In this document: positions 45,601 to 57,600 of the stretch, in pieces
How positions within the stretch are numbered: position 1 is the first letter of the stretch
Layout: each line of letters begins with the position of its first letter
Assembly (NCBI GenBank): GCA_013407085.1
Contig: JACCGJ010000605.1
Span: forward strand, 124,001-188,000
Length of the DNA stretch: 64,000 nucleotides
Direction: 5' to 3'
From: Atriophallophorus winterbourni
Taxonomy: Eukaryota > Platyhelminthes > Trematoda > Plagiorchiida > Microphallidae
Notes under the pieces: model-generated
Database searches by the model: none
What the model saw: the letters and a program-made list of their open reading frames with translations, nothing else
Told to the model about the DNA's origin: nothing
Made by a program: the position numbers and the translations under genes

Positions 45601-48600
45601 CAACCGATATTTGCTTCTGATTTCTACAAGCCTGTTTACCAATAGGTTGAATAATTGCAATTAATTTAGCGGTTAATCGCGGTACCAGACTCAACATTAT
45701 CGCAGATCTGACATTACCGAAATTTTCCAGTAAGGCTTATAATTGCCAATTTTCCTCTCCACTATCCACGGTATATTTGTTAGAGGGAAAATTGAACGAC
45801 GAGCGAGACAGAAAATTTTGTTGCAGATAGACGAATTCGAATCTATACAATAAATCTTATTCTCGAAACGAAGTGTGAATTGGATGTTTAAATACGGTTC
45901 GCAACACTCAACAAGGAAAATTAAACGCATACGATCATGAACCAGATAGAGCTACCAGTTACGGAAAAATAACGGCCAGGATTAATGTACATGTTTTCTA
46001 CAGCACTTTGGGTAGTTGCCCAGCAAGGTTGAACATTCTGAACGAATATTCCGAATTTGCGTTCGAACATTGAATAGGATACCCACTACAACGCCAGAGT
46101 ATATAAGAAATAAATTCCAATAAAGCGGAGTTTCAACTTTGATATATACGCTTCTTAAGAAGAAGAAAAATAAACCTGTATTTATAATGACATGGAAAAT
46201 TATTTGTGAAAATGGATGTTCGGGAAAACTCTCATCCGAAAGAGGTGTATCTTCGAATCGCAATGAGGGTTTTTAAGTGAATAGGTGCCAATACAAGGTT
46301 GCCAGGCATAAAAGCTTCTAATTTTCATTCTTACTTTGAATTCTAAACTGTTCGGGAGTTGGAGGCAGCCTATTTTCAAACTACGCAATGTTTTGTCGTT
46401 AAACATATCTTTCACGTAGGCCTGAAGGACTTTCAAGTCACTCGCATTGTCCATACGACCGCCGTAGATGGCGTTCTCAAACAGACCATGGATACACGAC
46501 CACACGTCATTGACTGGGCCCTTGGCATCTTTTCGAGGAAGCATTCGATCGATAACATCGGTTGCTGCTCGGAGATCAGCATACGAGAATTCATAGAACT
46601 TGGTCCAACCCTAAATCATTAAAGCAACGGACGTAACATATAAACATCTTAATTGCATGAAATAAATAGCAATGTGTACATAATAAGGTGATCCATATAA
46701 AATAGTATTTACGAATTCAAAAGCCCATGATGTTTTTCATGTTGCTGAATTTACATTTTCTTGGAGGATCTATTGCATGGACTCGTAGATCATCAAAGCT
46801 TTTCGAACTTACAGAGTCAAAATGACCAGTTTGTTTATTGGAAATGCACTTATGAGTGGTCACGAAGGTTTTATTTATGGTATTGAGCACACAGGTGGAT
46901 AGAATTAGTCACCAAGCAAAAACTATTAGCACTTTAACTTCCTTATTTGATCCTGTGCTTAAATGTCCGAAAAGCTAAATAAAGGGGGTCCGTAATTACT
47001 ATCCAAATTGGTTGTATAAAAGCAGTTCATCACAGCGGATGAGTATACATTTCCACTCATAGATACGATACTTAATAAAAAGATGCTCATTTACCTGCAC
47101 TTCTATCACGCACACTGAAAGATCTACTCTATGATGAGTTGAAATTAGGAAGTCGACCATTGGGCTGACCGCACTTGCCGTACAAAGAAGTTTGCAAAAA
47201 TGATATGAAAGCTCTTGGCATTGACCCCGCGAGTTGGGAAGAACTTGCTCTTGACCGCTCATATTGGAGGCATTGTGTCTGCAAGCCGGGGAGGAACAGA
47301 TACTGCTCTTGGCTGCTGAACGCAGATCACGCCGCCGGCGCGCAACTGACGCCCTACAACCGGGTTCTGATAATCATTGCAAGCGCTGCGGGAGAGATTG
47401 TTCCTCCCGAATCGGAATGTTTAGTAATTCAAAAGCTGTAGAACATGAAAATTCATGCGATTGTGATGTACATCCATGGTCGACATCGACCGAAGGAGGC
47501 CAACATACATACCATCACGCACACCTTACGTGAACGTGCCAAATTTATCCAACAGTGGCTTACAAGCCCAACTTGGTTACCATTCCTCGTAATTTAACAC
47601 CGAGGCTTACACGGGGCCGCCGAGACAATGGCAAACGGAATCTATGAAACTCAAGTCAGACTTCAACAACATGTTGCTCGGAATCGCATGATCTTTTACT
47701 GAAAGCAATATGTGTCGTTTGGCGTGGTAACACAAAATTCACACCAGCTTGAACAATATATTCTGTGACTGATTGTGTCGAGACGAAATTAAAATGCGGA
47801 AAAAATGATTTTCATTGTAAATGTTTTGTACTTCGCGTACGATAACAAGCATTTTTACACGAAAACATTATTTGCTGAGACCAATAATAATTGTTAGCCT
47901 ACTGTGAAAAGCTCTGAAAATTTCTGTTTGTAAATGGTAGGTAGATAATTTTTGAACATTTATAACGTTAACAGAACCAACCTTACACAATCGTAGGTGT
48001 CTCCCGGATGATGAAAAATATGAACAATATATCAACTATATCACAAACAAATGAATTCACCAACTCTAAACCAACAGTACCCATCCGATTATTCGGTGTT
48101 GGCTTAGACTGTATTATTTGAGAGACCTGAAATGGAGATGAGACCAATTGGGTGACCACAATAGATATTGCTGGCTCCTTCTGGACTGGCCGGGCAAACA
48201 AAGCTACTCAAATGTTCCAGTCTGGTGAAACATTCATTAACGCTGAATTGGATCGGTCAAGCGGTGGACGGTAGCCCAAGTCGTAAGGCGTTGGACTACA
48301 ACGGTGATGGTCGAGGGTTCGAATCCTACCCGAGGCAGAGCATATGCACTGCTGATGAGCTCCGGCAAGAGCAAAACTTGAATCCAGTGCTTCCATTATG
48401 GATCATGGTAAAATAAGTGAATATTTCAAAGGACTTGGTACTGATTACTAGTCTCAAACATATATATCAACTCACTATTAATGTACGATCATAATTTCTT
48501 TGGTCCCTGGGATAATGACAGACCACATTAAAATAAGGCGATCCGATTATTTCATTCGATTAACGTTAAGAACGAGATATATGATGCTATAACAATTTTT

Positions 48601-51600
48601 GTAAACATTTCTTTTATAATTTAAAAAAATGACCGGATGGAATGAATGAAAGCACAAGCCTGGAATCAGAAGAAGTGCCGCACAACTGGAGACTAAGAAT
48701 AGGCGAAAATATACTGTCGGGTTGTCCTGACCTAAAGTAATGTAACAGATAAAAATGGCAATGCTAATACAGGGTGTTTCTGAAGTGAGCTGCGTGCTGG
48801 TGGCAAAGCAATATAGCACGGTATTACATGTGCATGAAAAATTATTCAAATGTTATACCTGAGGTATATAGGTTCGCCGTTCTTGCACCACTGCATGGAA
48901 CCAAGCCAGAGTTGCCAGTGCCACACTCCGTGCAGACGAGCCTTGATTAAAGTAATTTCGTGACCATGATTCGTAAGTACGACGAAGATTGCGCTTTATT
49001 CCAGGCGGAGCCTAATATTCATGGGGAAAAATAATGAAGGCACAAACATGTAAGTCGCCGATCTTGCAAATCATTTTCGATTGACTTTAAGAACCGATAG
49101 GAAGTGATGTAAACAAGCAAAATTAATTAATCCTTGTTTCACGTTGAGATCATATTACTACAGATGGAAGTAAAGGAGTGAAGAAATGATGTACGATACG
49201 CCAATTGAGAGAAGTTTATTCCCCACTGAGTTAAGTGAAAATCCATGATGATTGTCAAAGAATCGGAGGTTCGATACTTTGGTTTTCCCTATAATGACTC
49301 AGCAAAGTTAGCAAGTCCACTCACCTAAAACATTCTGTTTGTGGGAGGCGAGGTGACGGACCTGGACTTTTCTTCTTCTGTATTGCATTTTAACGGGCCA
49401 TACAAAAACATACGTACAGAATTGGAGCATCAAGTGATAGCCGGATGCCACGATGGATGATTGAAGAGAAAGAATTTACCAGGTGGTGACTTTTAGAGTT
49501 TGATCTTTATATTATACAATAGGCCAGTAAAATATGATTCATAACAAAAAATCGAAGTCGTGCCTCCATGCAATTCTTCAACATATCATAAGGCAAACTG
49601 GTGAATAGCAGATGCCAAGGAGCTGATCGTGCCACACTCATATGCTGTTGCGTGCATTCTGAAATATACTAGGTCTCTATATTACTATAGTGCATTTACA
49701 ATTAAGTTTCGTTAGCATGAATGCTAATAGGTTTACCTATTGTATTGAAGGAAAGTGGAATGAATCATCATTCTAGTTGTATGCATAATCTGCAGTATAC
49801 ATATTTGTAGACGGACCTCATTACGAATGTATAAGGATAGCGGATTGCAAGTGTGATGGATGGAAGCTTCAAAAACTGACACGGAATCATTTTGCGACAT
49901 GGTTCTTTGAACAGAACCCACCTTCAAAGACAATGCACAGTAGACATGTGATAAGTTTGCTCCATACGAGGCTACTACGACCTATTGTGCTGTAGCTTGT
50001 CATCTGTTTCATTGGAAAGGACAAGGCGCAATGCTGCCGCAATTTAATTGGTTATGTGGCAATTAAAGTGGCAATTAAACCGCGTACGTGGACACGGGCT
50101 GCCAAGTAAAACCCAAGGAAGTGTTCTCGGTTGTTTACATGACTCCCCACAACGTGTCACAACAAGTTGGCTCGGACATCTTGCGGATGGCGGAGGCGAT
50201 TGCAATCAAAAGCTTCACACGAAACTCATGCGTCCAAAACCACGAGTTCGATTAATAACACGTGACATTGTTTTTTGTTTAATGGTTGTTGTTGTTGTTG
50301 GTTCTATTTTTTATGCTTGTATTGTGAAATACCGAAAAGGAATTCGTTCGCTATATTTAAGTGTTTCGATGACAAAAATGGGTATTTTAGTCAAATTTAA
50401 AAGAGTTGCAGGCGCCTGAGACGAATGGCGGAATCAAGCGTAACTATCCGTGACTGTACCTGACTCGGCTTTATGTAATTATTAACTGCCATAGCAACAC
50501 TAACATAATATTCCGAAAATAGAGCAATTGGGATATGCGCTAGCTAAAGAAAATGGTCCGTAATGTAAAAATGCCACAACAATTTCGACGAATCTAGATA
50601 GGATAAACTAAGGTAAACGAGTAGTTTTGAATGAAGTGGAAAGTGTTTCTTGTGGTTAGTTTCAAGGCCATGGAAAGTAAAGAAATCATCAAAGAGAACT
50701 CGTTTGAATTCGCGTTAGTAAATTAGTTTTAAATTTGCCATATATAAAGCATTCTCAAATGCACAAAACAATGCACATCGTAAATAAGATGAGCCGACTG
50801 TATCTATAATACTGGAAACTATGTGACATTCGGAACATTTTAGAATAATTAAAGCAGTTACCTCGTATGCCACTTTCAAGCAAGATTGCAACAGCGATGT
50901 CGGAAATTTAGTATTCGGTTCAGCGGTTAACCAAAGTCTGAAGTCTTTGTGAACCTTCTGATTCGATGGATAGTTTTCAACACCTTGCGTAAGATTTGCA
51001 GCGTTCCCGGAATGTAGTAAATTGTTAATTTCCTTTTCCAAACACGGTAACCAATTGACAACCAAGTGAAGATTTTTCAAGCAGAGCCAATCACCGAACT
51101 CTGCCGCTGCATGAAGTTCCTCGATAGCCAACTCAGCCTGACCTTGTCCCATCGCTACCTGCCGATATCTTGTGGAAGTATCCTTACGATCCTTCGCTGA
51201 AGTACACAATTTGGCAACTTCTTCCAATTCTTGCGATGGATCCGCACCAGGACTAATAAGCAGTAGGATCGGCTCTGTTGCACATGTTTCAGTTTCGTAC
51301 AGTTTGTACAAGTTGAGAGTTGGCGAACTTAGTTGGGGAATATCTGTATTGAGTGTGGTAAAAAAAGGTAAAGTAAATATGTAATTAACTAATATTTTCA
51401 AAATAATAAATAATTAAATTTAGAGATTGTTACAGCGGACGATCAATAAGCGAAGCTGAATTCAAAATCAAAGCAGGGGGCCATGTGGTGCTCTTAGCCA
51501 ATCAGAATACGCCACGACGATCTATCATGAGACATTTTAACCAATCAGTTTCCAGCACGTTAAACTTTGCCCTATAATACGTATTATGGCTTAATCCTGA

Positions 51601-54600
51601 CCATTCTGGAATTAACATTCCTGTTCTGACCTATGTTCTCCTCTGGGAAATCAAGGCTAGCGGACAGAAGGATGGGTCCAGGCGACAGACAATAATTCAA
51701 GACATAATTTCATCAATAACTTTACAAGAATTTAACAGTGATTTTATCTCACCAAGTGTCTGGTTAGCAAATTTTCTCATTGAATTCAGCAGCTGCTCCG
51801 GCTTCAAAGCTTGGACAAGTAAAATCTGCGACTGAAACTCGGTCAGCGAAGCAGCTTTCAACACATCGGGCATCTTCACCGTGAAATCCTTTGAAATTGA
51901 CTTATTGTTGTGTTCACTATTCAATCTCATCCAATTCAACCAAATACGCCCATCGTCCAAGTTCAATTTTTTGTACAAATCTGGTAATCTGGCCTGAATA
52001 AACAAAAAATAATTCAAAGTAAAATGCAAGTAATGCCTGATAAGATGAGGGTAACACGGAAAGGTGATGGTAAAATACTAATAACTTGAGACAAAAACAA
52101 TATACAAAGCCGATTGGAAATTTACATAATTAGGTCTACTTGCGAAACCGAGTGAATCAGAGCAGGAGTTTTATGATCTCACGACGCTAATAAGAAGTAT
52201 TGACTTGTCGAAATGATTTACCTGTGCATGGTGGGCAAATGTTCCATCAATCATGGCAACATTGAATATATTTTGAAGAAATAAATTGCTAGGTCTGGCG
52301 TGATTAATTAGTAAGTAAACAAAAACGATTTACAGTGTTGTAAATTACCCTTTAACTATAGAACTACATTTGTTCTCGGAAGAAGATTGCCGCAATTAAA
52401 AACTGATAGACTAACTTTTATTTGCGAATAGAATCAATTTGCTATTTCAGTTTTTGATGACTCCGCCTTCAGTTGCAGTACACCAACGGATCAGCTTTGT
52501 GTCAGTACATCAGTTGGAGGAAGTAGAATCAGAAACCGTGAATTTACAGAATGTGGTAAATTGTGGCTGGGTTGCACAGCCAACATGATATCATAGAGTG
52601 GCACAATGATTATAGATCTAACGATAAAATGTTTTCTATCATGCGAGCCTATTTTTCTGACAACCGCCAATAGCACTAAACAGCTTGAAGAACATTGCAC
52701 CATTTTCTGCCGCACTCATTCGCGATCTTGACTTACGTGTACTGGCCTTAATGGAGTGAAACTGGTCAACCATGTCAATGTCATTACTTCCTACAATTCG
52801 TTTTTAACGCATCATGTTTTAAATGCTATGCATACTGACGTTCTTAGCAATTCTTTCCACGTGTTTCGATCCAAAATTCTTGTCATTAAGGCCACAATGT
52901 TCTCTCACTTTTCGTTCTCATTGATGTGGCCTCATTTTACTATATTTAATTCGACTGACTTTGTGCTTATCAAATGTTGCATAGAAACCCTCTGACATTA
53001 CATTTTCCGATTCTTAGAACGATATCTTGTAACTATTTATTAAGTTATATGTTTTGCTCATATTTCCCTCACTTAACGGTTTCTGACTGTTTTCCGTCAT
53101 CGGGTGGAGATAGTAATCTTAGGTTTAGTGAGCTTTTACAAATCTGTTAAGCAGTCATTTATAATCCTCCTCTTGGCCGCTCGAAGCAGGACTTACATTA
53201 TGATTCTGTGTCTGAACATCATGTCTTTTTATATGAACCATACTTGACAGTGGTTTTCATGTATAAATTTGTTTACATCTTATACACTTTTTGGGAACTA
53301 CACTTTACTTCGTGTGATCCACTGATTAATATTACCCCAGGGTACTTCCCGGCCATTGCACCAGGATCAACTCAAACGTCAGTCACCAACAAAGACAAAC
53401 TCGAGACGTCATAATGCCTCCATGAAAGTCTTTTTATGGAGGTCCCTTGCTTCATCTGTGAAAAGATAAATTTTTAAAAAGGAGCTTGTTGTTTTGCTAA
53501 TATACGAAGTATATGTTCCTATGACATTTTCCGCTGGATATGAACCGATTCATTAAAAGCTCGAAGATGAATTACCATCTTCTCTTTGGTCATCTGCGCA
53601 TTGTCTGTGCTTTCAAATAAAATTTTCATGAAACATGAAGCGGTGGTGGATAGAAAAATTTATTTGTGCCTGAGGAGCAACCAGGTTAAATATATTGATC
53701 TGGAAATCGCCTACAACGCATATCAAATTTTTATTAGGATTATTATACCTAAGATACCTCCAATCGATGCTGTTGATCTCAATAAACTCAAACACATTCA
53801 TTCATCATACAAGCATCATTAACATTTTTAACTGGTGGCAGATTTAATAATCCAATAAACCAATGTTGTAAGCTGACGGCATGTAAACCAAAACTCTGCA
53901 AAACCGAAAATTTCCGCAACATACGCAGTCGCAAATGTTTTTTTTATAAATCATGCAGAAAGAAAATCTGTTTTATGCTGTTTACGCAAACTTTACCATC
54001 TTTAACAGTTTTATCAGCATAAGGTGAAGTTAGTGTCAGTATCAATTTTCAGGCCGAATGCATCACTTTCAATAAAGTGCGAATTTAGTGCTGAAATGGT
54101 CTGTGAAGCAGGCCATGATGCGAAAGTTAGGGAGTTCCAATAACTGTGTCCAAGAATGGCGTAATGTCTTCGATATATCACTGATTTAAGTGATTAATAC
54201 AGCGCCTAAGATCTCCTGATGAATATATAGCCTTGATGAGGTAAAACAACCATGAAATATTCAGATAGTATGTTCGCTTCCTTCTCTGGCGAATATGAAT
54301 TCTGTAATCCACAACGCTTTGCACGAATTATAGCGCCAGATTGATTAATATCAAACATCAAAATTTAAACAAAAATCTAACCTGTCACGTGATATCAGCT
54401 AGACCGAATGAGCTAGTGTAAAATGGGATTATTTGTTATCGGACTCTCGTTTCCATGCCCGAATATTTTCGACCTAAACATGACATAAACACCGGGAATA
54501 ATTCTGAGAATGTAATAAAATGACTAAAAATTCAGAGGGTTCATTGATTCAAACACCTAGGACCCAATCATACTGCCTATATTTGATGACTGCAAGTCTC

Positions 54601-57600
54601 ATTAAACCGAGAGTAAAGAAAAGTAAACGAATGTGTTATTGTACTACATATAATAATGAATACTAGTTGGCAAGATTCACTCACTTTGAGTCTGCGAACA
54701 TCACGAACACGTTCAGGTGGCACCCACTGAAGCTCGGCTGAATTTTCATTTAGCGAGTCCTCACAATCTAACCCGATAAAGAAGTCCCATTCCTAAATTA
54801 AATGGAAGAAGCACAATGAGCAATAATCTAGACCACGAACATTCATAATTCACGCTAACAGTAGAGGTTGTTATGTTGATACTGCCCACACAACAGCAAT
54901 CACTTAGTACGAAGTTGTTGATCTAAATTTTCTGACAGTGTGTCCAGTGATCGGAAATTTAACCGTGAAAATCAGATGAGTCAATCACAATTAACGCAGC
55001 TGATGGTTAAGCAACGTAAAAGGTAACTGAACCTAATCTTACTGTCTCCACCTGATGACGGCAAACAGCCAGAAACCGATAGTGGAGTGTAATTCCGGGG
55101 TATGTGAGTAACATATCACTTTGGTAACTAGATATCGTTAAACTTGAAGCCAATATTAGGTAACATCGCCAAACCTAGACAATCACATAAATACACAATG
55201 TACATGTTAATAAAGTGAATTTTTTTCCGTTTTTACATTGTTTACAGGTTTCATATTGTTCATGCTGATCAGGTTTCGCATGCATTAAACATTAGAGGAA
55301 TGGTATGCAAAGTTTGATCTATGGAGCGTATAACCGATAGATATATCCTTACTTGATAGTTGAAGCTGCAGGAAATTTGTAATCGGTTTTGTGCACGGAA
55401 AGCATACAAATACAGATATGTTCCCGAGTTAATTTCCGACATGCGAATGAGACTCATTCTGGGTGGTGCCATGTATTCGAGGTTACCATCTGAGTCTGCT
55501 GCTTAGAATGAAGCACGCAAAAACCAAGCACGACCAAGTACACCTATTTAGCCAACAGTACTTACTCCTTCTTGGCGAACATTGGAGTTAGCGAATTTAC
55601 AAACCAAAGTATCAAAGTATCGATATAGTAATAAAGGATGTAAAAAACTGAAACGATTTGATTTAGTGGTAAAGTTTCAATTCTGAAAGGGAATCAAAAA
55701 TAAGTTACCGATCAAACGAATTAGTTGATAGCCGAAAATTGGTTATCGTTCAGATTTAAGCAGATGAGTTGCTCAACTGGATATAGGATTGAGATTCGAA
55801 CCATGATTTTAGTCTAAACTGAAGTGGCATTAAGACTTCCTGTTAAAATAATATCATGTGATGCAATTCTGGCCGGAACGATACCGTTCGCCTTCGTGGA
55901 CATTGGATCATGAGCATTATGGACAGTGTTTGAGAGAACACTGTTGATTGGAGAGCAAATGAACCGCAAAATAGCTATCGAAACTAAAATATGTTTACAA
56001 AGATGCGCATTTGCATGCATTTTCATCACACACACGAAAACCCCACGACCGGTTTCGTGCTGTTTGCACTCATCAGGTAGGGACAGTAGGACCAGAATCC
56101 GCATGCGCTTGAAGCAGTGGAGGAATGGTAAACAAACTGAACATGTAAGCCAATGTTGAATAAGGTTTGCATGACAAATCTGTTCAATCACATGTGCGAT
56201 TGTTTACAAAGTATATTTCGTAAACCACAAATTAAAATAAAGTAGTCGATATATTTAAAGTATAGGCGGCGGATCATAAATAATGGCAATATGTAGGTGT
56301 TATAGATTTATATCGCTTTTCAATAAAGCTAAGAAAAAGAATTATATTGGAAAAATAATGAGATAAGTAACCAAGCGAAAATCCCACACCTGATTTTGAA
56401 TTGCCTCCGGTCGAAGACATCGGACCAAATGCATGGTGAACATCATTCGGTCAGATTTATACAAAGCTTGCAACACGTGAGCGTAGACTAAAGCTTCCAA
56501 CCGTTTTTGCAAAAATTTCATCCGCTCAGACACCGAGAAACTGGGATCCTGCAATGAGAGGAACAGCGAATAGCAATCTTGGGCTAGTTATAATTCACTT
56601 AGAAATCTGTGAGCATTTGGACTAATGAAGGTGAATTTTATTATACTCTGCTAAACGTTACAATATTTTAGTGTGCTATACCCTATTATTAATAATATAA
56701 CAAAAAGCACTTCTTTAATGAATAGTGGGCTATGGAATACTATACTATAACTATGCTGCAAAATCCAAAATATCGATTTAAAAACGGTATGAAACAGAGT
56801 ACCAGATGTCAATTATCAACACATCACTTGTTTTGCTTTAAACGTGTTTAATGTGTAACTCACTTGAGTATATGCAGAAATATAATACAAAAGAAAACGA
56901 CGTGGTTCCTTAAGTTCGAGTAAAAAAACGGTTTACGCACCCGAGAATTGTGAACACAAATTAGTAGATAAAATATTCCGTTCACAGAAATTCATCTTTC
57001 TTGCTGGCACCGAACATGTATGCTGTCCGTTTTTAGACATTACACTACTTCTTCAACAGCGAAACTCCCTCTATCCTCTAATCACATTTACATCATTTGC
57101 TTCACAATACCACTGGGTACTCGATTGTTTTGTACACATGAAATTATTCCCACCGCTCTTTTAACAGAACTCACTGTAGTAGCTTGATGCACCAACACAA
57201 TATCAGGAGCATTTACCACCACTGTTTCAGTGTGACCGACTGATATACACTATCTCAAAACTCCCCAATCTACTGCTAGTTGCACAACAACAAAACAAAC
57301 CGAAATAGACAGTACAGGAATGAAGAACGTTTACTTAACGTCCATCATTAATCCTGTGTACCTCATAGAATTTTTTCAAAATGAGACTGAACAATTCAGA
57401 GCCAAGTTTTCTCGTTAAAAAATGACTCGTACATAAAATGTTGATTGTTTTTTAATTTACCAATTTATCAAACAATACTTGATTAATGCATTTTTATTTC
57501 ATTTTCTCTGCTTATATTTGTATTTTTCAAATTAAGGCTCTTGCGTGTTTGGGAAAGGGGTTGAGAAATGTCATAAAAATGTTTAGATCAATAGATAACT

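Larger units (their letters stand above)
44970..46334. other. DYNC2H1 intron
   Basis: Holds hammerhead copy 6 (45,351-45,392) and a small LTR fragment (45,475-45,529). The rest, including 45,600-46,330, shows nothing recognised. Confidence 0.4.
46611..48858. other. DYNC2H1 intron
   Basis: Holds an RTE 3' fragment (47,118-47,505) and the SINE copy A (48,250-48,415). The remainder is AT-rich and uninformative. Confidence 0.4.
54793..56389. other. DYNC2H1 intron
   Basis: Two hammerhead repeats on opposite strands (55,046; 56,041). Elsewhere no feature recognised. Confidence 0.4.

Noticed and set aside
50048..50419. A 123-codon plus-strand frame with a hydrophobic stretch
   Set aside because: It lies in a DYNC2H1 intron and resembles no family. 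The valine run comes from a GTT repeat. No splice or expression evidence.
53586..53822. Overlapping open frames on both strands, one with a GDF motif reminiscent of LINE endonucleases
   Set aside because: Only a few residues match and no flanking LINE blocks are present. Too weak to call.
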